DNA from: a virus
Length of the DNA stretch: 34,092 nucleotides
IMG/VR virus record: IMGVR_UViG_3300006802_000277
Location: 1-34,092 of that record
Reading direction: 5' to 3' (one strand)
Position numbers and translations under genes: made by a program. Below are positions 16,901-24,603 of the stretch, in pieces (positions within the stretch are counted from its first letter, which is position 1; every line of letters begins with the position of its first letter). The notes beneath the pieces are model-generated. The model saw nothing but the letters and a program-made list of their open reading frames with translations. It did not search any database and was not told the DNA's origin.

Positions 16901-19524
16901 CAAATAGATTATTGCCTATTAGGCCAACAGCATTAACTTCTGTAGATATTGATGTAGGTCTTAATGACACTAACTTTACTAAGACTACTTTAGGTCGTGG
17001 CTCTGGCTACACACAAGTTCAACAATCATTTTACGGAGTCGCTGATAACTACCTGACAAAAATGAGGGTAGCAGAAATAGATCCGATTGAAACACGCTTT
17101 TGGAATGTTTTTAGAACTAGAGGAGCCTCTTTAACTTACCAAGATTTAGGAGAGTCATTACTTTCTTTCAGACCAAGTATTATCTCCTTCGATGATGGTT
17201 ACAAGGAGCTAGATAGAATACGTCGGTTACCTCAATATGCTAATCCGATTCTTTATCAAAGACAGTTAGAATCAACTATCGCCATGGGATATAACTTCCA
17301 TGTATCCCTTTCTTATCTACCAAATGTTGTTTTTGAAGATGAACGCTTCTATGTTAGCCTTACTGTAGAGAACAATGGAGTAGCACCATTTTACTATAAC
17401 TGGCCGATGATCCTAACGTTCACTGATGGATCAACCTTCCTAGATATGCAGACACCGTGGGACATTCGGCAAGCTACACCAGGAACTAAAATCTATTTCT
17501 ACTTTGTCCCAGCGAACCAAATAAAAGCTAATTTTTCAACGCCTTCAGAACTTACGGTGTTGTTAAGTATTCAAAAACCAGCAAACTTTATTCAACCCAT
17601 TCAATTTGCAAACGAAGAACAAATTCTTGGAACGCCTTACGTTTCTTTAGGGTCTTTCAGTTATCAGAATAGATTAGAGTTTGAAACCTCTGGTCTTAAT
17701 GAGTTCCCTCTAGGATTTATACCCTCGTCTTTGACCTTCGCTCCTGTGGAAGCTAGATGTGATGGAACCCTACAGGTAGTCCCTCCAGTGTATGATCGCT
17801 GCGCTATTTATTCATCAGCTAACTACTATGGTTATGATATTTCTGGAACCTTAAGTCCTCGTGGTTACTTAGGGTTACCTAATAGCCAAGGTGACATATT
17901 CTTGTTAGAAGCTGAGACCTATGTTGATCGAGGTCAACTAGATCCGTTTATGAGAGTTCTTCATAAGATAGAAGTAGGAAAAATTTATCAAAAGTATCAA
18001 AAAATAATTGATGACAATATTTATACTTATGCTTCTAGAATGAAGCACTCAAATGTTTTAGATGAGTTGGTTAATACTGAAATCAACTGTAGTGGTATAT
18101 TCCTTAGTTCTTTAGAAGCTTATGAAAATTCTCAGTTAGGTAAAAAAATACACAAGTTATTTAACTTATACACAAGTGCGTTTAATAGGCACCCAACCCC
18201 TTACAACCCAGTCAGGGATTCTGGACCTAAAATTTATTCTCATGCGTATGGAGGTATACTAGAGAATGGAGATTTTGAGGATCGTGGTTCTATTGCTACC
18301 CAATATAACACTTACACTGTAAAAGCTAGCGAACCCAAGGTGCTAGATCTGTATAGTGCGTATTTCTCAGGAACCCCAGGCTCACTGGCCTTCTTTGATA
18401 CTTCAATTGCAGATGATCCAAGCTCTATAATTGCGTCTTCAACATTGACTCCAAATACTATAGAATTAGTTAACTCTTCAATTATAAATGGGGTTGATAT
18501 AGTTCATACCTCAGCGGTATCACGATATAATCAATTTGTTGTATATGATTTACAACAACAAGAAAATAATTCTTATATTTATAATAATGCTTTTGTTAGA
18601 TTAAAAGCTAGAGACGGTCTACCAAGACTTAGATTTAGAGTGAAGGGTTCTGATTTCTCGGACTCTTACGACACGTTTAGAGCTAGTAACTTCTTATGCC
18701 CTGAACACGATTTTAGACTACAAATAAAAGCCTTAGCCGCAAAAGAAGATGGCACTGAATTTACTGATGCAACTTTAGGTGTTTGGATTCACACTGAGGT
18801 AGAGAACGGCGATGACACTTGGCACTTTGGCGTAGACGGTAACTGGCACTTAATAAAGACCACTGAATTGCCAATATCTAGGATTTTGTCGGAACTAACA
18901 CATAAAGCTACATTCGAGAGAATTCCAAGAAACACTCCGGGTGGCCCTGCACTAGAGTGCTTAGATCCTAATAACGTTAGCCCAAATCGACGATTCTTGA
19001 GTGGCATAGGAGTGTTCTCAGAAGAAGACTTCAAAACATATGATTTTAAATTTAATACTAAAAATTATTGCAACATTAAAACACCAGAAGAATACTTTAA
19101 GTATAATCATAAACCTCACAGATTCGATCAACACTATGTAATTGAAGTTTTCATGTTACCAGAGGCTCAAAATATAGATAGATTTATATTATTGGATACT
19201 GTTAACTTAAGAGACGATACAATATACGATATGACTAAGATAGATGTGACTGGCACTCCGACAGGACACAAAAAGTTCCCTCTATGTAATATTTATCATG
19301 TTAATTTAGATAGAGAAGACATAAGAGCTATCCTGAACTATTATAATTCTGTGGCAGGCAAAGGTAGATTTGAAGGAAAACTAAGTCGAGATGAAGTAGA
19401 AAGTTCTGGCTTAAATCTCGTCTCAGGAGGAAGCAGGTCAGCTTATAGAGTTAACCCAGCTAACTCTACTATTGCTAGAGATGCTCAAACACGTAACTTC
19501 ACGTTAGTGGATTTCTTTGATTAA
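13957..19524 (+). CDS. Giant baseplate wedge protein with tail protein I-like domain (gp7-like)
   Basis: The ATG at 13957 overlaps the gp6 stop (TGATG) and is preferred to an in-frame TTG one codon earlier, giving 1855 residues. Residues about 255-400 match the P2 gpI/gp7 family: PFWRLVKAYSYAFADRQNEV, DDLLPELAKLIGWEL, VSVYKAAGTKKSI. These proteins link the J-type wedge to tail fibres. T4 gp7 has 1032 residues, so this one carries a long beta-rich extension. A segment about 1105-1205 (VSLTVENNGVAPFYYNWPMI, TPWDIRQATPGTKIYFYF) resembles the Ig-like DUF4832 domains of carbohydrate-active proteins. A C-terminal part (GVWIHTEVENGDDTWHFGV) looks like another jelly-roll. It may combine wedge and glycan-binding roles. 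Wedge identity is well supported; the outer domains are inference. Confidence 0.75.
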   Translation: MTSQRFTTKKRKFFNRNFSDVIQFFLPEQYIQADLESSGVVVDPTLDIIKSHVDIANNINSIRPLDPGEDFDSLDTFDGILPFFIKQNNFTQISSEEFDRHILNPLGYSFKDFNGAVEFRSALQNNIIPKIQTNYAQDIFSGASGVDELTYRIGWFYFLAGSSTYSYQPSSIVVDYFVDNLYKGNSLDIADGINALTTFIWHNQSSLSNYIPSNFLSGSDTYTSGTQNLEKLKTYNSIIYSRDYLNLGDTKVKDAFELFDQTQEYYQDTVSNGPFWRLVKAYSYAFADRQNEVNQIETLYDLEQCPDDLLPELAKLIGWELIGYDPKKWRLQLANAVSVYKAAGTKKSITTAVNSVFTPGVVDVSGSIQELWESYIPFLILYSLATESIHFKDYSTWTPDKATQLGLFDYDYTNFENNIRLAVDKILLVLFNEFPNLFRLAGKPFPIDSSSFVFNYRNVDYPIPPFEEIPYYLSCDVSKPFLLRLADLLVCFGVPEEFALKVTDYIDVNTISTVDEAYQDYSENNGWLFFTLTHQQAPNWSSIVIDPRNKRENYLSLWNGKSSHYKLNFEAESFNFSKDTFEVDSRLAILVANRLADIFSPAKAVKDSSVLLRDTDFYNSIDQINPDIYLDKGDELSGDLSAVVLSNSEESAMDILGPLVEFSGGRFTYSSIVNTELSSTATIVSLRNSYRRRGLHNKLNIAGYYDRTGFNQPSFNEMLPEKRGGITYKLSSYNYYNNPFLPLNPLKGYAPDDDQYGFVKALLPRTVERVYLPMASAYGGGGSTANFDFTQINRLLNEVSGRSCQSILKFYVDHPNYINLETKEVYDEVDAVTRRRRYYGLPAFLENQGIGKQSYLVPLRNGVEYGLSGYETGLPLNSAISGISVDYSNTLFLSACSALIMELGSVYDGDPRIAHIEVGFLGHEGNWSNALAYDHSVDRYTFSRKAPVESINLLVSAFDEAFDITKISGRYLDTLDNELETTNRLLPIRPTALTSVDIDVGLNDTNFTKTTLGRGSGYTQVQQSFYGVADNYLTKMRVAEIDPIETRFWNVFRTRGASLTYQDLGESLLSFRPSIISFDDGYKELDRIRRLPQYANPILYQRQLESTIAMGYNFHVSLSYLPNVVFEDERFYVSLTVENNGVAPFYYNWPMILTFTDGSTFLDMQTPWDIRQATPGTKIYFYFVPANQIKANFSTPSELTVLLSIQKPANFIQPIQFANEEQILGTPYVSLGSFSYQNRLEFETSGLNEFPLGFIPSSLTFAPVEARCDGTLQVVPPVYDRCAIYSSANYYGYDISGTLSPRGYLGLPNSQGDIFLLEAETYVDRGQLDPFMRVLHKIEVGKIYQKYQKIIDDNIYTYASRMKHSNVLDELVNTEINCSGIFLSSLEAYENSQLGKKIHKLFNLYTSAFNRHPTPYNPVRDSGPKIYSHAYGGILENGDFEDRGSIATQYNTYTVKASEPKVLDLYSAYFSGTPGSLAFFDTSIADDPSSIIASSTLTPNTIELVNSSIINGVDIVHTSAVSRYNQFVVYDLQQQENNSYIYNNAFVRLKARDGLPRLRFRVKGSDFSDSYDTFRASNFLCPEHDFRLQIKALAAKEDGTEFTDATLGVWIHTEVENGDDTWHFGVDGNWHLIKTTELPISRILSELTHKATFERIPRNTPGGPALECLDPNNVSPNRRFLSGIGVFSEEDFKTYDFKFNTKNYCNIKTPEEYFKYNHKPHRFDQHYVIEVFMLPEAQNIDRFILLDTVNLRDDTIYDMTKIDVTGTPTGHKKFPLCNIYHVNLDREDIRAILNYYNSVAGKGRFEGKLSRDEVESSGLNLVSGGSRSAYRVNPANSTIARDAQTRNFTLVDFFD

Positions 19525-19535
19525 GGAAATTTAAA

Positions 19536-20534
19536 ATGATTAATGGTATAGTTGAAATATTTGTAAATGATAATAAGATCTCAGAAGAATCCAATATGAT
19601 TATGGATAATACTGGAGAGCTTATTGTGGATATGTTAACTATGCAGAAATCCATAGCCGACGTGGCTGTTGCATCAAAGATTTTAGATACATCTAACTTT
19701 ACTGTTAGAGCGGCTTCTCTAGGCAAGGATGCAGAGGGATACAAACACCACGCTCATTCTGATTTAATTAATATCAACGATGGAATCATTAGAGTGATTC
19801 ACTATGAAGACTTCTCGCTATCTAGCTATCATACAAGTGCGTTTGGATTACTAACTAATACTCCAATATTACCTCAAGCTTCTCACCCTAAAATGCAAAG
19901 GCTAGAGGAAAAGTCCACTGCGGTTAGCGGTTTATTTGATTATGGACATAACCCAAACCAAATTCTAAGTGGAACAAAATTCGGTTGTTACGCACCGACG
20001 GGAACTATAGACCTGTATCTAGTGTCAGGAGCCATTTCCCCCGACGAGGGGTCTAGCAAAGTTTATGCTTCTGCCACCATCACTAATACCGCAGGACTCA
20101 ATACTTGGACTAATCCATCAGCAATAGATTCTAGAGGGTTCATAATTAACACAACCAGCTCTATGGAAGAAGGTAGAACTTTAGAAGTTGCTGGTGATTA
20201 TAGAGGGTTACTTCTGTCCTATGACACTGAGTGGAGTAACGGTGGCTTACAGATTAGATATGTTTTAGGCATAGAACCAGAAGACTTATTAGTTCTAAAT
20301 GCTTATGGAGGCATATATAATATAGGACTTTGGAGAATTGATCTTAGAAAGATGTTAGATAAAGGTATGCTACCTCCATACGATTTATCTGCATCTGATG
20401 AAATAGAATATAAATTGCTTGCCAGAAAAAGCTTTTCAAGTGATTTAACCTATTATGTTGATGATGGATCTATTGCAGGAATAAAGGCATTGAATTCACC
20501 ATTAAAAATTGTTTGGCGCTGGGTATTCAAATGA
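19536..20534 (+). CDS. Virion structural protein, probable baseplate/appendage part
   Basis: This 332-residue protein sits right after the giant wedge protein, with an AAGGA ribosome-binding site. It starts with a strand-rich module (GIVEIFVNDNKISEES, MDNTGELIVDMLTM) common in phage fibre-attachment proteins, where a short domain is followed by an N-x-(I/L)-x-x-x-(G/M) turn. The C terminus ends IVWRWVFK, and the next protein closes in the same style (LVFRWTLSF). The two are probably diverged relatives. Its length equals T4 gp8 (334) and it occupies a wedge-like position, but I see no real gp8 sequence match. It is mostly beta with few charged clusters. The function is structural and otherwise unknown. 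Confidence 0.7.
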   Translation: MINGIVEIFVNDNKISEESNMIMDNTGELIVDMLTMQKSIADVAVASKILDTSNFTVRAASLGKDAEGYKHHAHSDLININDGIIRVIHYEDFSLSSYHTSAFGLLTNTPILPQASHPKMQRLEEKSTAVSGLFDYGHNPNQILSGTKFGCYAPTGTIDLYLVSGAISPDEGSSKVYASATITNTAGLNTWTNPSAIDSRGFIINTTSSMEEGRTLEVAGDYRGLLLSYDTEWSNGGLQIRYVLGIEPEDLLVLNAYGGIYNIGLWRIDLRKMLDKGMLPPYDLSASDEIEYKLLARKSFSSDLTYYVDDGSIAGIKALNSPLKIVWRWVFK

Positions 20535-21151
20535 GACATAATTTTTTAGAAGATTTAGATATCAAAGGTCATTTACAGATCACAAAATGCTACCAAGACG
20601 GTAGCCAAGAAATTGTATTTGATGACCACAATATCATTGTGTCTGGTATGGGATTAGGACTAGCCCAGATGTTTAGTTTATCTGGTCCGCCAACTGTTCT
20701 AGATTATCAAATTGACAGGTTTCAAGTAGGTGTTAGTGGATCTTCTAATTTAGAGGTTGTCAGCACTAATGAATTAGCAGGACCACTGAGTTCTCTTAGT
20801 GAATATGGGGATCAAGCAAGAATATTTATTCTCAGCGGAAATCACGCTCTTACGCTCGATAACTATAATGAAGCAGAATGGTTTGGTTACATACCACAAC
20901 ATAAAGTTTCTAGAGTAGGACCAAATTCAGTAAGATATACATTAACACTAGACCAAGATGCAGCAAATGAGATTCAGAGAGATGGGGAGACTGTAGCACT
21001 GAATGAAGTTGGCTTATTTATGAAGAACCCTCTTGGAGATAGATTTAGTTTAGGCGAAGATACTTCTGTGCTCGTAGCTTATAGATATTTTAGCCCAATA
21101 GCTAAGACAACAGACTTTAGTTTAGTTTTTAGATGGACATTGAGTTTCTGA
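20531..21151 (+). CDS. Virion structural protein related to preceding gene
   Basis: The ATG at 20531 is chosen because it overlaps the preceding TGA (ATGA), as elsewhere in this operon; an in-frame TTG at 20513 is less likely. The product has 206 residues. It begins with IKGHLQITKCYQDGSQEIVF and DDHNIIVSGMGLGLAQM, the same module type as the upstream protein. It continues with YQIDRFQVGVSG and ends AYRYFSPIAKTTDFSLVFRW plus a short strand. That ending is frequent in phage fibre and baseplate-peripheral proteins. It is probably a small adaptor that connects wedge to appendages. No enzymatic motif is visible. Confidence 0.7.
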   Translation: MRHNFLEDLDIKGHLQITKCYQDGSQEIVFDDHNIIVSGMGLGLAQMFSLSGPPTVLDYQIDRFQVGVSGSSNLEVVSTNELAGPLSSLSEYGDQARIFILSGNHALTLDNYNEAEWFGYIPQHKVSRVGPNSVRYTLTLDQDAANEIQRDGETVALNEVGLFMKNPLGDRFSLGEDTSVLVAYRYFSPIAKTTDFSLVFRWTLSF

Positions 21152-21152
21152 T

Positions 21153-24100
21153 ATGGCTACTTATTTAATGAACGATCTTTACACGGCATCTGGTTCGGCC
21201 AGATTATTTGGCTGCTGGACCGAAGCGGTCACAAAACACACGCCGTCTAATTTCTACAACTACGAAGAAGATAACTTACCTCTCTATGATTTGGATGAGA
21301 GAGACGAGCTTCTTTGGGAGCAGCTAGGATACCCGACATCTTCGATTCCTGGCATGGTTCTTCTTGTCTCAGCAGACGCTCCAGCAGGATCTGTAGCTTG
21401 CAATAAGAATATATTTTATGATGTAAGTTCTTTACAGAAAGCATTACCAAAATTTATTAATTACCCATTGATAATTGAAGTCGCCAGTTATGGAGATTTA
21501 GGAGAACTTGAGTTAAAAGACATAACAATGGGACCATCAGGTAGTTTAGAAATAATCAATAGATTAAATCATGCTCCTCCCTTTTTTCAGGTTATTGATG
21601 CTTCCGCTTATTCACGAGTCTCTACAGGACCTCATACAAACTATGCTATAAACAAAAATGTGTCAGCAGGGGTTGAAAGTAATTTTTATAATTTTATTTC
21701 AAATGCTAACGGATTTTCTCCGTCATCCTTACTTCTTAATACTTACGTCATGTCTGGAGGCGTGGCTATATCACAGTTCAAGACCGATGAAAGGGCACTA
21801 ACGGCTTTCAAAGGGTTTTACGGAAGTAGACCAGCTTCACAAGAAGTCTCCAACCAAGAGTTCACCAGATTGTCTGTGGCTGATTTAACTCTGCCATTAA
21901 ACTGGGGATTACTGATGAATGTAACAGGGTCAGTCTATGAGGAGCAAAGTTTATCAGAAATTTACTCATATGATCCTAGTTGCTTTAACCAAACTACAGG
22001 AGATGAAACGTTTAGAACCTTCCCTCTTGATATCGAAGATTCTTCAAGCTACCAAAGGTTTGTAGCTTACGGAAACTATTTTAGAAAAATTACAGTGACT
22101 AACTGTAACGGTCCTCTTTATATTAGAGGTTTCTATTGCTCAGGAGATGGTGAGACTTCAGAAATAGGTGTAGAGGTTAATGATTCTACAGTTAGTTTTG
22201 AAGGTTTAGCAGTAGATCACTTCGTATCTAAAGGAATCAGCATTAAAAATTCAACAGTAGACTTTAAGAGAGATCTTTTTGTAAACAGATGTTATGGGCT
22301 GGACTCTGGTGGTAATAGATTATCAGGTGATTGGCTTACCATAAATTCTAAGTCATTTGATCCTCCCAAGGATGATTCTGCCGGGATAGAAGCACTCAAC
22401 TCAGAAATATTTTTTGATACGACCGAGGAGCATACAGCACCATTAGCAGCAGCTAATAGCGGCGTATTTAACGCAGGTCTATACTTGAGAGTAATATCTA
22501 GAAACTCGACAGGTATGAGACTAATAAACTCTTTAGTAAGAGGAGGCAGCTCAAGACCAACAGACAGATTAAACTCAGCCGCAGGTGTCTACTACATGGA
22601 TTTCTTATCTTTTGAAGGAAACGCTAATTACGGTATTGAGTTAGAGAATAGTAGATTTAGATTTGAAGGTAGACTAGAAGTATTTAATAATACTAGAGGT
22701 ATAAGATCTGCTAACAGTAACTTTAATGTTGAAGAATTTTGTGTAGAGAATAATCAGATCTATGGCATGTATTTAGATAATTCCGAATTTAAATTTAATT
22801 TAAATGGGGTTTCTGCCACAGAAAGATTTGATTTTTCTTGGTCAAGAGCCATCATACCTGATACCAGATATACCAAACAGTTCTCTTACAAATTTAAACA
22901 AAATGGTCAACATCTGATCATGCGTAATTCAACGTTCAGACCTAGCAAATTTCCTAGCATGGAAAAGTTTTTTGGTAGAATGTTGATGATTGATGCTCAC
23001 GGAATTAGTGATGATAGTATTGGGTCTTTGTTACCATCAGTTCAGATGGACTCATCTGTAGCTGAATTTATCCATCTCACTTCAATTAGGGCTGGGGAAT
23101 CGCTGAAGGTCGCTAAGGGTGCTCACATTTATGCCTCAAATAATTCAGAATTAACTTGTCTAGGGACTGTTAGTGCTATGAATTCTTTCATAGCGGGTAG
23201 TGATACTCCAACATATAGTGAAATGAAGCATTACGCAGCTATTTGTGCTGAGAATGGATCTACTGTTAAGTTTAGAGGACCAAACATAGTCTATGACGGG
23301 GCAGTAAACGTTTATGCTAATAGAAATTCTAGCATCGTATTCGAACCACACAAAAAACAAAATGGTGAGTTTGATATCGAAGGATTCTCATTAACTGACT
23401 CAAGATCTCATACGATGATAGAATTAAAGGGTTATAATTCTTGCTTGGTGGCAAATAACAACTCAAATATTATAATGGAAGATTTGGGTGATTATACAGT
23501 TAATTGGCCTTTTGACGAGACAGTTTCTACTAACTATGCAACATCCTCAGAAGGATTTAACTTCGCCACTTACACGTCAGCAGGATTCTTCCAGTTCTAC
23601 CCGAACCCTAACGAGTCTTATGACTATACACAATTCCCACAAGTCTTACAGAATAGAGGAACTCTATGCCAAATGACAGAAAATGGCGCAGGTAGTAATG
23701 AGTATTATTTTGGGAGAAACTTCTGGGACATTGATCCATTCGATTTATCTGCTCTTACAGAAGGCGGAGTTTGCTTACGAGCTTTAAACAACTCAAATGT
23801 TAGAGTTAGGAATGTTCACTTCCCTTGTGGTTGGTGGAATGCGAGTGCCGCCTATTATGATACTAGTTCCTCTGAAGGCTTCTGTTGTAGAACGTTTATT
23901 TGGAACGTAGCTAACAACTCTACTATGCACGTTGACCACGTTAGTGTTAGCTCAACTTATCCTTACTTAGCAGGTTATCATGGGCCATCAGCAGTCTGGG
24001 TAAGTGGTGCTAACAACGAACCAGCGTATGGATTACCTTCAGGCACACCTGATACCTCTTCCCTCTCAATTTTAGATTTCTTTGGAGTGGGCTCTGGAGT

Positions 24101-24602
24101 AGGTAATGCGTGGGTTATCCCTGATGGCACGGTTGCTGTATATGGTCAAACAAGTTTTGAGAATCAAGGACCTTTTAGACTTTACGTTGGTGTAGACTCT
24201 ATGGCAAATAGTTTGGTCCATGCAGGAGGAGTTGGTCTTATCCAACAAATATATGCTCAAGGATACGCACCATCTGGGCCAGCATACTGTTTACCTGATA
24301 CAAGTGCGTTATATGGAAAACTTTTCCACGTAAATGAAAATGGCAATCTAGCAACGTCAGGGTATTTTTATGCTGACCAAATGGTCAAGTGCGATCCTAA
24401 CTCAATTATGTTAGATGAATCAGCAGCTAGCTTGTTTGCAAATGCTAAAAACGGCGCAATGGGGACATCAAGAAGACCTCAAATATGCACTATTTATTCA
24501 GCAGAAAATTCTAACTATGGAGAAGGTAGAAAAGCTATAAATGGTGTGGTAGGTAAGGGATTCAAGAGTGCTAATATTTTTGATCTACTAGAAGAGAACT
24601 GA
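21153..24602 (+). CDS. Large beta-helix appendage protein (tailspike-like)
   Basis: This 1149-residue protein has an N-terminal docking motif at residues 34-58 (FYNYEEDNLPLYDLDERD), shared with the next protein. From about residue 343 to 927 it carries roughly 15 rungs of the form (N/D/E/R)-N-S-x-hydrophobic-x-hydrophobic, for example NDSTVSF, KNSTVDF, ENSRFRF, DNSEFKF, RNSSIVF, NNSNVRV and NNSTMHV. This spacing and the Asn ladder indicate a right-handed parallel beta-helix, the fold of many tailspikes and pectate-lyase-like proteins. Such proteins bind or cut surface polysaccharide. I cannot pick out catalytic acids, so binding only is possible. The C terminus (980-1149) is a separate domain. 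It starts one base after the preceding stop. Confidence 0.7.
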   Translation: MATYLMNDLYTASGSARLFGCWTEAVTKHTPSNFYNYEEDNLPLYDLDERDELLWEQLGYPTSSIPGMVLLVSADAPAGSVACNKNIFYDVSSLQKALPKFINYPLIIEVASYGDLGELELKDITMGPSGSLEIINRLNHAPPFFQVIDASAYSRVSTGPHTNYAINKNVSAGVESNFYNFISNANGFSPSSLLLNTYVMSGGVAISQFKTDERALTAFKGFYGSRPASQEVSNQEFTRLSVADLTLPLNWGLLMNVTGSVYEEQSLSEIYSYDPSCFNQTTGDETFRTFPLDIEDSSSYQRFVAYGNYFRKITVTNCNGPLYIRGFYCSGDGETSEIGVEVNDSTVSFEGLAVDHFVSKGISIKNSTVDFKRDLFVNRCYGLDSGGNRLSGDWLTINSKSFDPPKDDSAGIEALNSEIFFDTTEEHTAPLAAANSGVFNAGLYLRVISRNSTGMRLINSLVRGGSSRPTDRLNSAAGVYYMDFLSFEGNANYGIELENSRFRFEGRLEVFNNTRGIRSANSNFNVEEFCVENNQIYGMYLDNSEFKFNLNGVSATERFDFSWSRAIIPDTRYTKQFSYKFKQNGQHLIMRNSTFRPSKFPSMEKFFGRMLMIDAHGISDDSIGSLLPSVQMDSSVAEFIHLTSIRAGESLKVAKGAHIYASNNSELTCLGTVSAMNSFIAGSDTPTYSEMKHYAAICAENGSTVKFRGPNIVYDGAVNVYANRNSSIVFEPHKKQNGEFDIEGFSLTDSRSHTMIELKGYNSCLVANNNSNIIMEDLGDYTVNWPFDETVSTNYATSSEGFNFATYTSAGFFQFYPNPNESYDYTQFPQVLQNRGTLCQMTENGAGSNEYYFGRNFWDIDPFDLSALTEGGVCLRALNNSNVRVRNVHFPCGWWNASAAYYDTSSSEGFCCRTFIWNVANNSTMHVDHVSVSSTYPYLAGYHGPSAVWVSGANNEPAYGLPSGTPDTSSLSILDFFGVGSGVGNAWVIPDGTVAVYGQTSFENQGPFRLYVGVDSMANSLVHAGGVGLIQQIYAQGYAPSGPAYCLPDTSALYGKLFHVNENGNLATSGYFYADQMVKCDPNSIMLDESAASLFANAKNGAMGTSRRPQICTIYSAENSNYGEGRKAINGVVGKGFKSANIFDLLEEN

Positions 24603-24603
24603 T

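Noticed and set aside
20513-20530. Upstream TTG start for the 206-residue protein
   Set aside because: The ATG at 20531 overlaps the preceding TGA as ATGA, the pattern used repeatedly in this operon, and the TTG has no ribosome-binding site.
19536-20534. Identity as T4 gp8 because of near-equal length (332 against 334)
   Set aside because: No shared sequence motifs could be seen; length and position alone are not enough for the gene symbol.
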